Assembly (NCBI RefSeq): GCF_034480035.2
Contig: NZ_CP118753.2
Span: 1,955,426-2,019,425 of the forward strand
Length of the DNA: 64,000 bases
Direction: 5' to 3'
Origin: Methanosphaera sp. ISO3-F5
GTDB taxonomy: Archaea; Methanobacteriota; Methanobacteria; Methanobacteriales; Methanobacteriaceae
A program made the translations under genes and the position numbers. The notes beneath the pieces are model-generated. The model had not been told where the DNA came from. It made no database searches and was given only the letters and a program-made list of their open reading frames with translations. Shown here one piece after another: positions 51,249 to 61,012 of this stretch; the first letter of the stretch is position 1; each line of letters opens with the position of its first letter.

Positions 51249-51253
51249 CCTCC
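51249..51253 (-). promoter_or_regulatory. GGAGG ribosome site setting an ATT start
   Basis: A perfect GGAGG lies 7 bases before ATT 51241. No other ribosome site fits this gene. Confidence 0.7.
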
Positions 51254-51341
51254 ATTACCTGTTTAATAAATATTTTTTAATTTATAAGTAATATATGTAA
51301 TGGATTACACTAAAAAAAAGGTTAAAGGGATATTGAAAACA

Positions 51342-53396
51342 TTAGTTTTCTGATGAGGAAGGATTGGAAGTGATGATGTCTGAAGGATTTGGTATAATCT
51401 CTTTAATTCTGTCCATTTTATTTTTTTTCAATTCTTTGATGAATTGTTCTTTTTTAGGACCAATTAATGCATATTCAAGAACTTCTGCAAGAGTGTTGAC
51501 TGGTATGATTTCTATCTTGTCCTGGTATTTTTTCTCTATTAACACATCATCCTTGTTTGATGCAGGTATAAGTACTCTTTTCATACCGGATTCAGCTGCG
51601 GCTTCTATTTTGTAGGTTACTCCACCTACTGGCAATACATTACCTCTTACGCTTAATGAACCTGTTAATGCTAATGTTTGATCAATAGGTATGTCTTCGA
51701 TAGCTGATATGATTGCTGTTGCCATGGATACACTTGCACTGTCTCCTTCGACTCCATCATATGATTGTACAAATTGTATGTGGATATCGTAATTGGATAT
51801 GTCTTTTCCAATGCTTTTCTTAATAATTGCCCCTACATTTTGTACTGCTTCTTTTGCTATGTCTCCTAGTTTTCCTGCTGCAATTATTTTACCTTCTTCT
51901 TTACTTTGTGATGGTGCTGCTTCTGCTGCAATAGGTAGTACGATACCGCTTGAGTTACCTATTACTGCTAATCCGTTGATGCATCCGATTGCTGATCCTT
52001 GGTTGTTGAATACACTGTATTCTTTTCTTTGTACAATGTATCTGTCTGCTATTTGTTGTTCTAGTGTTCTGGATTGTTTTTTAGCTTCGTATACGTGTTC
52101 TATTGTTACTTCTGGTGCTCCTTCTTCTACTGCTACGTCTCCTGCTGCACGAACTAGTCCACCAAGGTCTCTTAGTTTAAGGGTTAATGAGTCTTTTTTT
52201 CCTGCTCTTCTTTGTGCTTCTTTAATTACTTCTGCTACTGCTTCTTTGTTGAAGTGTGGTATTCTTCCATCATTTTTTACTTCTTGTGCTACGAATTGTC
52301 CTAGTTTTTGACGGTTTTCTGGTGTGTCTTTCATGGTGTCTTTCATGAATACTTCGTAACCGTATCCTCTTATTCTTGATCTTAATGCTATGTGCATGTC
52401 TTTTAGTACTTCTAGGTTTCCTGCTGCTACTAATACGAAATCACATGGTACTGCTTCTGTTCTTACCATTGCTCCACTACTGTTGTCACTTTGTCCTGTT
52501 ATTTGGAATTTGTGTTCTTGTAGTGCAGTTAGTAATTGTTGTTGTGTTTTCATGTTCATTGTACCGATTTCGTCAATGTATAGTACTCCCTTGTTTGCTT
52601 TGTGTATCATACCACTTTCTACTCTTTCGTGTGCTGGAGTTCCAAGTCCTCCTGATTGGTATGGGTCGTGTCTTACGTCACCGAGTAATGCTCCTGCGTG
52701 TGCTCCGGTTGCATCTACGAATGGTGCTACTTTTTTTGCGTCACTGTTTACTAGGAGTTTTGGTGCGACTTGGTTGTTTTTTGGTTTTATCTGGTATAAT
52801 GCGAAGAATACGATTCCTACTGCTATGATTGCTTCTAGGAATTGGCCTGTTATGAAACCTATTGCCATTATTAATCCTATGATTGCTACTGTTAGGATGT
52901 TTTTTCTTTCTTCCTGGCTTTTAACATTTTTTTTGCTGTTTTCTATTATTTTTGCTCCTTGTCCTGCTGGCATTACTCCTACTAGTGGGTTGTTTGGGTC
53001 TTCTAGGTTTGGGTATATTAGTATGTCTTGTAGTTCTTCTGGTGGTAGTAGTTCTGCCATTGCTTTTGCAATCATTGATTTACCGATTCCTGGTTCTCCT
53101 ATGAGGAGTACGTTTCTTCTTTGTTTTGCTGCTTTTTTGATTTTTTCTACTGCTTCTTCTTGTCCTATTATCTGGTCTATTAGCATTGGTGGTATGTCTA
53201 TGTTTTTTGTGTCTATGTAGTCATTTGGGTCTATTTCTGGTAGTGTTTCGTTTTCGGTGGTGTTGCTGGTTGTTTCTTCGTTTGAGGGTTCATTGTTTTC
53301 TTCATTTACTTCGATTATGTCTTCTGTTTCTGGTACTATTACTTCATCATCGATTATGTCTTCTTTATTTATTTCTTCCTCGTTTATATTGCTTAT
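51342..53396 (-). CDS. lonB: Membrane-anchored Lon protease (LonB), apparent ATA start
   Basis: 684 residues read from ATA 53396-53394. After an acidic N-terminal 60 residues comes [20 protein letters not shown], then the AAA+ Walker A GEPGIGKS (100-107), two membrane helices inserted after it ([14 protein letters not shown] and [13 protein letters not shown]), and the protease domain with catalytic Ser in [10 protein letters not shown] and Lys in [10 protein letters not shown]. The first ATG (53186) would remove 70 residues including conserved sequence. No ATG, GTG or TTG occurs before it, and a TAA closes the frame above. GGAGG lies 7 bases before the ATA. Confidence 0.93.
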   Translation of the reverse strand: MSNINEEEINKEDIIDDEVIVPETEDIIEVNEENNEPSNEETTSNTTENETLPEIDPNDYIDTKNIDIPPMLIDQIIGQEEAVEKIKKAAKQRRNVLLIGEPGIGKSMIAKAMAELLPPEELQDILIYPNLEDPNNPLVGVMPAGQGAKIIENSKKNVKSQEERKNILTVAIIGLIMAIGFITGQFLEAIIAVGIVFFALYQIKPKNNQVAPKLLVNSDAKKVAPFVDATGAHAGALLGDVRHDPYQSGGLGTPAHERVESGMIHKANKGVLYIDEIGTMNMKTQQQLLTALQEHKFQITGQSDNSSGAMVRTEAVPCDFVLVAAGNLEVLKDMHIALRSRIRGYGYEVFMKDTMKDTPENRQKLGQFVAQEVKNDGRIPHFNKEAVAEVIKEAQRRAGKKDSLTLKLRDLGGLVRAAGDVAVEEGAPEVTIEHVYEAKKQSRTLEQQIADRYIVQRKEYSVFNNQGSAIGCINGLAVIGNSSGIVLPIAAEAAPSQSKEEGKIIAAGKLGDIAKEAVQNVGAIIKKSIGKDISNYDIHIQFVQSYDGVEGDSASVSMATAIISAIEDIPIDQTLALTGSLSVRGNVLPVGGVTYKIEAAAESGMKRVLIPASNKDDVLIEKKYQDKIEIIPVNTLAEVLEYALIGPKKEQFIKELKKNKMDRIKEIIPNPSDIITSNPSSSEN

Positions 53397-53403
53397 ACAA
53401 ATC

Positions 53404-53408
53404 CCTCC
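53404..53408 (-). promoter_or_regulatory. GGAGG ribosome site setting an ATA start of lonB
   Basis: A perfect GGAGG is placed 7 bases before ATA 53396. The same spacing is seen at the ATT start of the solute-binding gene. Confidence 0.65.
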
Positions 53409-53667
53409 GTTTTATTTGATGATTGTTATTATTATTGTTATTTGTTGATTTTTTCTATTCATATTAATTTTATAATTTATGTATATTATATCTATTTGTT
53501 ATCATATTATTTTAAGTTACCAAAAGTATTTAAAATCTTTCATATTATACCCCGACACAACAATATACCGAAGTCAAAAATTAATATCAAAACTATTTTA
53601 AAATACATAAAGTTTTTAACAATATAATATACAAATATATTGATAACTATCGTAACTAACAAACCAG

Positions 53668-55197
53668 GTGAAAACAAATATGAAGTACATAATGTTTCAA
53701 GGAACATCATCAAATGCAGGAAAAACATTAACAGTAGCTGCATTATGTAATATACTATCACGGAGAGGATACAGAGTAACTCCATTCAAATCACAAAACA
53801 TGTCCCTAAACTCATACACAACAAAAGACAATAAAGAAATGTCAATAGCACAAGTAATGCAAGCAGAAGCAGCTGGAATAGAACCAGATTGTAACATGAA
53901 TCCAATCCTACTAAAACCAAAAGGCGAATTCTTATCCCAAGTCATAGTTCAAGGAAAACCAGCAGGAGATATGAGATTCGATGACTATCAAAACAATTTC
54001 AGAGACGAAGCAATCGTAGCAGTAAAAGATTCATTAAATCAACTAAAAGATGACTATGACATAGTAATACTAGAAGGTGCAGGATCACCAGCAGAAATAA
54101 ACATGTACGACAAAGATATTGCAAACATGTTCATGGCAAGATTAACAGATGCTGATGTAATACTTGTTGCAGATATAGACCAAGGAGGAGTATTTGCATC
54201 AATCGTAGGAACATACTTCCTATTACCCGAAGAAGATAGAAACAGAATCAAGGGAGTTATAATAAACAAATTCAGAGGAGTAGCAAGCGTTCTTGACTCA
54301 GGAATAGAAAAAGTGGAAGAAATCACAGGAATACCAATAATAGGTATCATGCCCTTTGATGAAACACTAAACTTACCAGAAGAAGATTCAGCATCACTAA
54401 CAACACACCAATTCAGTGAAAACGAAAAAATTACAATAGGAACATTAAGACTTCCAAAAATATCTAACTTCACAGACATAGACCCACTAGATTACGAACC
54501 AGATGTAGGTATAAAATTAGTGAGCATATACGATGACTTTGAAGGATTAGATGCACTAGTAATACCAGGGACACGTAACACAGTAGATGATATTGAAGAA
54601 CTAAAAAAATCAGGAGCATTTGACAAAATCAAGGAATTATCCAAGAAAATACCAATATTCGGTATATGTGGTGGTTATCAAATGTTATCCACAGAAATAC
54701 TTGATCCTAACTGCATAGAATCAGATCATGGTACTGTGGAAGGTCTTGGATTAATAGACATGCAAACAAAATTTGGAGAAATAGAAAAAGTAGTAAAACA
54801 GAGTGAAGCAACAGTAATTGAGGATAGTGAAATAGGATTTAAAAAAGGCACTGCAGTAACAGGGTATGAATTACACGAAGCTATAACAATCCTTGGAGAA
54901 AATACTAAACCATTCCTAAAATTAAGCAAAGGTCATGGAAACAATCCGGACTGTGAATATGATGGTGCTATTCAGGGAAATATTTGTGGAACTTACTTCC
55001 ATGGAATATTCCATAACTATGAATTTAGAAGAAACTTCACAGACTACCTTAGAGTACAAAAAGGATTGGAACCATTAGGGTTAACCGGTGACACATTCAA
55101 GGAATCCAAACGTGTAAATTATAATCAATTAGGTGATTTATTCACTAAAAATGTTGACATGTCTTTCTTTGACAAATTATTAGGTGATTTAGATTAA
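53668..55197 (+). CDS. cobQ: Adenosylcobyric acid synthase CobQ
   Basis: 509 residues. The N-terminal P-loop-type domain begins MFQGTSSNAGKTLTVAALCN and contains ILEGAGSPAEINMYD. The C-terminal glutamine amidotransferase holds the nucleophile Cys in FGICGGYQML near 332 and the His in GTYFHGIFHN. It amidates the corrin side chains in cobamide synthesis. The start sits in-frame at ATG 53680, or GTG 53668 behind CAGG. The stop codon shares bases with that of the convergent VWA gene. Confidence 0.95.
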   Translation: MKTNMKYIMFQGTSSNAGKTLTVAALCNILSRRGYRVTPFKSQNMSLNSYTTKDNKEMSIAQVMQAEAAGIEPDCNMNPILLKPKGEFLSQVIVQGKPAGDMRFDDYQNNFRDEAIVAVKDSLNQLKDDYDIVILEGAGSPAEINMYDKDIANMFMARLTDADVILVADIDQGGVFASIVGTYFLLPEEDRNRIKGVIINKFRGVASVLDSGIEKVEEITGIPIIGIMPFDETLNLPEEDSASLTTHQFSENEKITIGTLRLPKISNFTDIDPLDYEPDVGIKLVSIYDDFEGLDALVIPGTRNTVDDIEELKKSGAFDKIKELSKKIPIFGICGGYQMLSTEILDPNCIESDHGTVEGLGLIDMQTKFGEIEKVVKQSEATVIEDSEIGFKKGTAVTGYELHEAITILGENTKPFLKLSKGHGNNPDCEYDGAIQGNICGTYFHGIFHNYEFRRNFTDYLRVQKGLEPLGLTGDTFKESKRVNYNQLGDLFTKNVDMSFFDKLLGDLD

Positions 55198-56306
55198 ATC
55201 TCTTTAATAACCTTAGCAAACTCTTTTAAGGTACTTGTCTGATAAACTTTTGCACCTGCTTCTTCGTAGTCTCGAACACAACTGGTAGGTGTGTTCCACC
55301 TAACTTTTTTTTCAGGATTTAATATCATAACTTTTCTTGACTTTACAACAATTTGATGCAAGATTGTAGCACTTTCCAGGATTCCATTCTTTCTTTGACC
55401 GGTCCAGTCACGGCAGTCTGTTAAAAGAATCACATCTGTGTTACGATTAAGATCTGATTTCTTTAGAAAATCAGTGAAAGCTTTTGTCATATCTGAATGT
55501 CCTCTTGGCCTAAGACCTAGGGATTGAAGTCCCACGTTTACTTGGAATGAATTTCTATATTCAACATCCAGTGCATGGGTTATGTCAACGATTCTATGAT
55601 CAAATGCGTCAACTGTAATTTTATCAAATGATTCATGGCATCCTGTTAGTAATGAGAAGAACCATGTTGTAGCCCATTCGCATGATCCACTTATGTCACA
55701 TAGGAATAGGTGTTTTGATTTTTTTAGTGGTGGTTTTTTATGGACTAGGTCTATTAGGTGTCCTCCAACTTTAAGATTTTTTCTTATGGTTTTTGGTATG
55801 TCTATTGTGTGTGATTTGTTCTTCTTTTTTCGTATTGATCTCTGGTTTGCTATTTTTTTACTGAATTCGTTGCATATTTCAAATACTCTGTAATCAATAC
55901 TGTTTAGGGTTGAAAGTTCATCACCTAGTATGCTTTTGTCAACTACTTTTTTATGTTCAAGCCGTCGTCGAATCATGGTTTCTCTGGTTGTGTCTTCTAT
56001 TGGTTTGCTTTTATCAATTTTTTGGGGGGTTGCTTGTTCTTTTACTTCTATGTGTTCTTGGTCTGCGGGATTGTTTTTGGTGTTTCGATTAAAGATGAAC
56101 ACGTAGTCAAATGAACGTTCATATTTAACAATATCTTCCTTATTTTTTACGTATACACTTTTTAGAGCTTCTTTAAGTTCTTTTAATGTGAATTTATTTT
56201 TGTAGTTGTTCCATATTTTGGAGGCCATTATTGTGCTTCTTATGCTAACGTTTACTCCTTGGTATCTTAGGTGGTAGGATAGTGTTAATATTTTTTCATT
56301 TGTCAT
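55194..56306 (-). CDS. VWA-domain (CoxE-like) protein
   Basis: 370 residues. The C-terminal half is a von Willebrand A domain: FLCDISGSCEWATTW carries the metal-site motif DxSGS, and DVILLTDCRDW the later Asp. The N-terminal half is helical and charged. CoxE-like proteins usually assist a MoxR AAA+ chaperone; none is adjacent. Start MTNEKILTLSYHLRYQGVNV fits the family. Confidence 0.85.
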   Translation of the reverse strand: MTNEKILTLSYHLRYQGVNVSIRSTIMASKIWNNYKNKFTLKELKEALKSVYVKNKEDIVKYERSFDYVFIFNRNTKNNPADQEHIEVKEQATPQKIDKSKPIEDTTRETMIRRRLEHKKVVDKSILGDELSTLNSIDYRVFEICNEFSKKIANQRSIRKKKNKSHTIDIPKTIRKNLKVGGHLIDLVHKKPPLKKSKHLFLCDISGSCEWATTWFFSLLTGCHESFDKITVDAFDHRIVDITHALDVEYRNSFQVNVGLQSLGLRPRGHSDMTKAFTDFLKKSDLNRNTDVILLTDCRDWTGQRKNGILESATILHQIVVKSRKVMILNPEKKVRWNTPTSCVRDYEEAGAKVYQTSTLKEFAKVIKEI

Positions 56307-56335
56307 TTTAATCTTAAAAATAGTTTTTTTTTCTA

Positions 56336-56989
56336 TTATTCTGTTTCTTTTGTGAAGTAGTCATGTATTTCGTCTATGTATTCTTGTTTTACTAGTACTG
56401 CTATGCTGTCATCGTAGCCTATTTCAGTGTTTTCTGTTGGTATTATTACTTCTTTTCCTGAGTAGACTGTTACGATTTTGAATTTGTTGCTGTTATTTTC
56501 GATTTCGTGTATTGGGGTGTATATTAGGTTGCTATTTTTTACTTCTAGTTCTATTATTTCAGCGTTTCCTTTACCCAGGTTTACTAGTCGTTGTGTTCTT
56601 GGTCTTATTATTGTTCGTGCTATGTATCTCATTGCACTTTGTTCGGTGTTTACTGTTCTTATGTTTAGTTTTTTAAATATTTCGTTGTGTTGCATATTGT
56701 TTACTCTGGCAACAATTATTTTTACTCCGTGTTCTTTTGCGTATACTGAGGATAGTAAGTTTACTTCATCGTTTCCTGTTGCTGCTACAAAGAAGTCTGA
56801 TTTAGGTACGTCTGCTTCTTCTAGTATTATTGTGTTTGTTCCGGATCCTTGTATTATGTAACAGTCTATTTCGTCTAGTTTTTGGCATGCTGTTTTGTCT
56901 TTTTCTATTATTGTGATGTCATGGTCTTCTGCCATTGATTTTGCTAAATTGAAACCTATACGTCCAGCACCAACTATTACACCTATCAT
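56336..56989 (-). CDS. trkA: TrkA-type potassium uptake regulatory protein
   Basis: 217 residues: a Rossmann RCK-N domain starting IGVIVGAGRIGFNLAKSMAE and a RCK-C domain from about 135. NAD/ATP-binding of this kind gates K+ channels or transporters. No transporter gene is adjacent. Confidence 0.9.
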   Translation of the reverse strand: MIGVIVGAGRIGFNLAKSMAEDHDITIIEKDKTACQKLDEIDCYIIQGSGTNTIILEEADVPKSDFFVAATGNDEVNLLSSVYAKEHGVKIIVARVNNMQHNEIFKKLNIRTVNTEQSAMRYIARTIIRPRTQRLVNLGKGNAEIIELEVKNSNLIYTPIHEIENNSNKFKIVTVYSGKEVIIPTENTEIGYDDSIAVLVKQEYIDEIHDYFTKETE

Positions 56990-57188
56990 ATTTTTTAGAC
57001 CTCGTATGTGGTTTATTATTATAATATTTTTTTTGGGTTTTGTTATGATTAAATTTTTTGGGTGGGATATGTTTTTTTTCTTAAAATTAGTTTTTATTTT
57101 TTTTTGGGTTTGTAATGCTGGTATATATATTATACCTAAAATTAGCTTGTAGTTTTTGTTTAATATGATGTAAGTTAGATTAAAAATT

Positions 57189-57264
<76 letters not shown>

Positions 57265-57291
57265 TTGTTATATGTTTCTTGTAATATTTGA

Positions 57292-57365
57292 TGCAACGAC
57301 CGGGATTCGAACCCGGGTCTCTACCGTGGCAGGGTAGGGTCTTAGCCAGACTGGACTATCGCTGC
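57292..57365 (-). tRNA. tRNA-Gly (GCC anticodon)
   Basis: The reverse complement begins GCAGCGA, pairing with TCGTTGC. The anticodon stem-loop CTACC-CTGCCAC-GGTAG gives GCC. It lies 27 bp upstream of the other tRNA-Gly on the same strand, so both probably come from one transcript. Confidence 0.95.
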
Positions 57366-57517
57366 ATATGTTTGTGTACAAGTCACTATACAATAGTCTA
57401 TCGTATCTTATATATATACTTTATGGTTCAATGTAAAATGAATAAATTTTTAATAAAATTAAAGCATTTTTTATAAAAATGTTATTTTTATTTATCATAT
57501 TTATATAATATTAAAAC

Positions 57518-57558
57518 CATATTAATAATTAATAATATGATATTAATAATAATCATAT
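57518..57558 (+). promoter_or_regulatory. Tandem palindromes before nikR
   Basis: Two overlapping inverted repeats: CATATTA/TAATATG (57518-57524, 57533-57539) and ATATGAT/ATCATAT with a 10-bp spacer (57535-57541, 57552-57558). NikR binds inverted repeats with TCAT-type half-sites in bacteria, so this is a candidate autoregulatory operator 31 bp before the start codon. Confidence 0.5.
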
Positions 57559-57588
57559 TAATTTCAATAAAAATTTGGAGAGATTGTA

Positions 57589-58011
57589 ATGCGCATAAGC
57601 ATGTCATTACCAAATAAACTTCTTAATGAATTCGACGATGTATTAAGAGACAGAGGATACCAATCACGTTCAAAAGGTATCAGAGATGCACTAAAAGACT
57701 ACATACTCAGATACCAATGGATGAATGAAATGGAAGGAGAACGAGTAGGAGTATTAGCTGTAATCTACGATCATCATTACGTAGGCGTAATGGAATCAAT
57801 GACAGACATCCAACACGACTACAGAGAACAAATTAACGCAAGTTTACACATTCACATGAATGACAAATACTGTCTAGAAGTAATCATAGTTAAAGGAGAT
57901 ATAATACATATCAGAGATTTAACAGAAAGAATTATGAGACTAAAAGGAGTCGAACATGTGAAACTAACCAGTGCAGGAACTGGTGAACTAGATAAAGTAA
58001 CAGAAGACTAA
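57589..58011 (+). CDS. nikR: Nickel-responsive regulator NikR
   Basis: 140 residues: a ribbon-helix-helix DNA-binding start (MRISMSLPNKLLNEFDDVL) and an ACT-like nickel domain. The nickel ligands are visible as QHDY and SLHIHMNDKYC (three His and one Cys in the known spacing). GGAGAG precedes the ATG. No nickel transporter is adjacent, though hypAB lies 11 kb away. Confidence 0.95.
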   Translation: MRISMSLPNKLLNEFDDVLRDRGYQSRSKGIRDALKDYILRYQWMNEMEGERVGVLAVIYDHHYVGVMESMTDIQHDYREQINASLHIHMNDKYCLEVIIVKGDIIHIRDLTERIMRLKGVEHVKLTSAGTGELDKVTED

Positions 58012-58129
58012 AAAAAAATTAATAAAGATTTATACCCACAAAAAATTAATAAAACAATCTTTTCAAAACAATCTCCAAATTTAACTATTTTTAAACTATT
58101 ATTAAACCCTTCAAACAAAACAATATATA

Positions 58130-58885
58130 ATGACATATTATGATGATTTAACAAAAGACGAAAAAAGAGTCACTATTTTTAAAGAAGCAATAAAACAAAA
58201 TGCACACGGACTAACATACGACCTAGGAACAGGCTCCGGAATACTAGCAGGCATAGCATCAAAATATGCCGACAAAGTATACGCATACGAAATAAACCCA
58301 CTAACAATAAAACACTACACAAAAGCAAACCTACAACAATACAACAACATAACAATAATAGAAACCGATGCAAGCACACATAAATTCACAGAAAAACCTG
58401 ACGTAGTAATATGTGAAATGCTAGACACAGCACTAATAGACGAAGAACAAGTACCAGTAACCAACAACATACAAAAATACACAAAAAAAGACACAATACA
58501 CATACCCCATTCAACATACGATACAATCATGATAGGACAAACAAACATAACCAACATCACATATCAAGAAAACAACAAACCCAACTTCAAAGAATACTCA
58601 GAAGAAACAAAATATAACGAAACAATATTCCGAGAAAAAAACAACACACACATACAAAAAGAAATAACACTAACATCCAAAAAAACAGGAACAATAAACA
58701 CAATAAAACTAACCACATACACCAGAGTAACAGAACAATTAATAACAGGACCAACGCCAATGTTAAATCCGCCTTTACTCATACCAACAAAAGAAAAAAA
58801 GGTAAAAAAAGGAGAAAAAATAAAAATACAACTAAAATACATAATGGGTGGTGGACTAAATACAATCCAAACAGATATACAATGA
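58130..58885 (+). CDS. SAM-dependent methyltransferase (COG4076-like)
   Basis: 251 residues. Motif I is TYDLGTGSGILAGIAS (near 28), followed by VYAYEINP and a VVICEMLDTALIDEEQ segment where PRMT-like enzymes have their catalytic acidic loop. The substrate may be protein or RNA. No ribosome site is seen, so the message may be leaderless. The 3' end overlaps the HycI-type gene, linking it to the pseudomurein-type operon. Confidence 0.75.
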   Translation: MTYYDDLTKDEKRVTIFKEAIKQNAHGLTYDLGTGSGILAGIASKYADKVYAYEINPLTIKHYTKANLQQYNNITIIETDASTHKFTEKPDVVICEMLDTALIDEEQVPVTNNIQKYTKKDTIHIPHSTYDTIMIGQTNITNITYQENNKPNFKEYSEETKYNETIFREKNNTHIQKEITLTSKKTGTINTIKLTTYTRVTEQLITGPTPMLNPPLLIPTKEKKVKKGEKIKIQLKYIMGGGLNTIQTDIQ

Positions 58886-59363
58886 ACTATCAAAATTTTT
58901 AAAACAATACGAAAAATTATTAATATTCACAATAGGAAACACAATGAGGGGAGATGATGGACTAGGACCATTACTATCAGAACAAGTATACAACAAACTA
59001 GTCGAAATAACAGACAAAAACACAGACAACGTATACCTATTAAACACAGAATCAACACCAGAAAACCATACAATAGAAATAAGAAACCTAAAACCATCAC
59101 ACATAATAATAATAGATGCAGTAGAATTTGAAGCAAAACCCGGAGAAATGCTACTAATAAACAAGGAACAAATAGATACCTTCAACATATCAACACACTC
59201 CATGCCAATATCATTCATAATAAACTACATAGAAGAAACAATAGGAAGCAAAATAATCACAATAGGAATACAACCAAAACAAATGGAACTAATAAACACA
59301 ATATCCGAAGAAGTAAAAGAAAGTGTAGAAGAATTAACTAATATCATAGTAGAACTAGTCTAG
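58860..59363 (+). CDS. Hydrogenase-maturation-type protease (HycI), apparent ATA start
   Basis: 167 residues if started at ATA 58860. The family trims the large subunit of NiFe hydrogenases. IFTIGNTMRGDDGLGP holds the conserved GN.xRGDDGxG with the metal-binding Asp, and IIIIDAVEF the next acidic site; HSMPI supplies the His. The ATG at 58944 falls inside the core motif and would destroy beta-strand 1. The frame above it is closed at 58857 and contains no ATG, GTG or TTG. GGTGGTGG lies 5 bases before ATA 58860; ATA 58875 is another option. Confidence 0.75.
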   Translation: MQSKQIYNELSKFLKQYEKLLIFTIGNTMRGDDGLGPLLSEQVYNKLVEITDKNTDNVYLLNTESTPENHTIEIRNLKPSHIIIIDAVEFEAKPGEMLLINKEQIDTFNISTHSMPISFIINYIEETIGSKIITIGIQPKQMELINTISEEVKESVEELTNIIVELV

Positions 59364-59373
59364 GTGAAAAAAC

Positions 59374-60528
59374 ATGAAAATATTATTTATAGGATCAAGA
59401 TTATTTGATGATGCAGCATGGTATGCAAAAAAACATGAAATAGAAACAATCATCACAGAATCCAACGAAAAAGCTATGAACTTAGACCTTGCAGACAAAA
59501 AATACATAGTCCCAAGAGGCATGGAAGAACCAATAAACATAGCAATAAAAGAAGATGTTGACGCAGTAATACCATTAATAGGAATAGACCCACCACTAAC
59601 AGATGTCGGACTAATGAAAGAAAAACTAGAAAAAGAAAACAACATACCAGTAATAGCAGCATCATCAAACACAGCACAACTAGCAGCCAACAAATACGAT
59701 ACAAAACAAATGTTAACCAAAAATAATATAAAAACACCTAAATTCAAAAAACTAGAAAAACCATACCAGATCCAAGACTTAGAAAATGAATTGCCAATAG
59801 TACTTAAAACCCCCGACGGACAAGGAGGAGTCGGAGTAAAAATAGCATTAAACACTGAAGACATTCAAGACTTCATAAAAGATAAAAACAACATCTTCAC
59901 AGAAAAATTTGTTCAAGGAACAGAAATATCCATAGAAACACTCAGATGGAAAGAACAAACAATAGCACTAGCCCCAGTATACAAGGGAGATACAACACTA
60001 GAAGGCACACACCCATTATCCAAGATAAAACAAGCACCACTAAATATCAGTGGAATAGATAACCAACAGCATAACCAAGCAATAAGAGACTTAGCAGAAA
60101 AACTTGCAGACATGGTAAAAGTAGAAGGAACAATGGACATAGACATATTACATGATGCCAGAAACAATGAAAACTATGTAATAGAACTAAACACCAGACC
60201 AAGTGGAACAAGATACATGACAGCAGCAACAACAAACATCTACCCAATCTGCCAACTAATAGACATGGCATGTGGAACATGGTCTCCAGAAAATGTAAAA
60301 AAAGAAATGAAAAGTTACTATGCCACAGAATTGCCAGTAGGAGACTTCCCCGAAAACAGGCAAACACCAAAAATAAAACAATTCAGTGGAGAAAATTCAT
60401 ACATCGTTCATGGCCCAAAACACTACCAAAGGGTAACAATCAGGGCAAACAGCAAAGAAAACTTAAATAACCTAACATATGAATTAGTCCCGGATTATGC
60501 GAGAGAAAACAATATAAAATTCATTTAA
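59374..60528 (+). CDS. CarB-like ATP-grasp ligase of the pseudomurein-type cluster
   Basis: 384 residues. An ATP-grasp fold like one half of carbamoyl-phosphate synthase large chain: N-terminal MKILFIGSRLFDDAAWYAKK, LKTPDGQGGVGVKIAL near 147 and the metal site YVIELNTRPSG near 269. It lies 10 bp after the protease gene and before MraY-like and Mur-ligase genes. Comparative genomics of pseudomurein producers links such a CarB-like gene to their wall clusters; the reaction is unproved. Confidence 0.8.
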   Translation: MKILFIGSRLFDDAAWYAKKHEIETIITESNEKAMNLDLADKKYIVPRGMEEPINIAIKEDVDAVIPLIGIDPPLTDVGLMKEKLEKENNIPVIAASSNTAQLAANKYDTKQMLTKNNIKTPKFKKLEKPYQIQDLENELPIVLKTPDGQGGVGVKIALNTEDIQDFIKDKNNIFTEKFVQGTEISIETLRWKEQTIALAPVYKGDTTLEGTHPLSKIKQAPLNISGIDNQQHNQAIRDLAEKLADMVKVEGTMDIDILHDARNNENYVIELNTRPSGTRYMTAATTNIYPICQLIDMACGTWSPENVKKEMKSYYATELPVGDFPENRQTPKIKQFSGENSYIVHGPKHYQRVTIRANSKENLNNLTYELVPDYARENNIKFI

Positions 60529-60660
60529 TTTCCTTTTATATTCCATTTTTCACCGTTTGTAGTTACTTATTTTAATCTGAGTCTTGGCATAAATTAGTTT
60601 AAAGAGAAAAAAAATGATTACTCTAAAAAAAAGATTAACCTTTTTTTTCAAAAAATATGC

Positions 60661-60841
60661 CTAATTCAACTGTTTAAAATGTATATCATCAGCACATTTA
60701 AATAACTCAGTAGTTTTTTATAGCATAATTTCTTAAATTATTCAATTTCAACGAAATATCCACTAAAATATTGAACTGCTTCTTAGAAAGACCCCTAATA
60801 AGAGTACTTTGAGTTAAAATTATACAATTTTCATCCATCAT
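60661..60841 (-). pseudogene. N-terminal remnant of a TnpB-type transposase
   Basis: The frame opens MMDENCIILTQSTLIRGLSK and continues KQFNILVDISLKLNNLRNYA before a stop. A second frame then gives TELFKCADDIHFKQLN. Both match, in order, the N-terminus of TnpB proteins. A frameshift and loss of everything downstream make it a dead fragment. Confidence 0.6.
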
Positions 60842-60979
60842 AATATGTTAATACTACTTTATTCGCTCCCTTAACTTTAAAAACGAAAATTAAGAAAAAA
60901 TTCATGAAAATAACAATTCTGTGACTTCCATATTATAAACCATACAATAAATGGTATATAAATTTAATTTAAGAGGCGC

Positions 60980-61012
60980 TGGTAAGTAATCAAGGGGGTC
61001 TTGGTAAGTAAT
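60980..61012 (+). repeat. 11-bp direct repeat before the MraY-like gene
   Basis: TGGTAAGTAAT occurs at 60980-60990 and 61002-61012, 22 bp apart (about two helical turns), within a locally GC-richer patch. The gap 60529-61101 has no gene except the TnpB remnant. The repeat is 90 bp before the ATG and may be a regulator site. Confidence 0.45.

Noticed and set aside
51364-53220. Several long frames antisense to lonB
   Set aside because: They are Ser/Leu/Cys-rich shadows of the lonB codons without a ribosome site or known domain.
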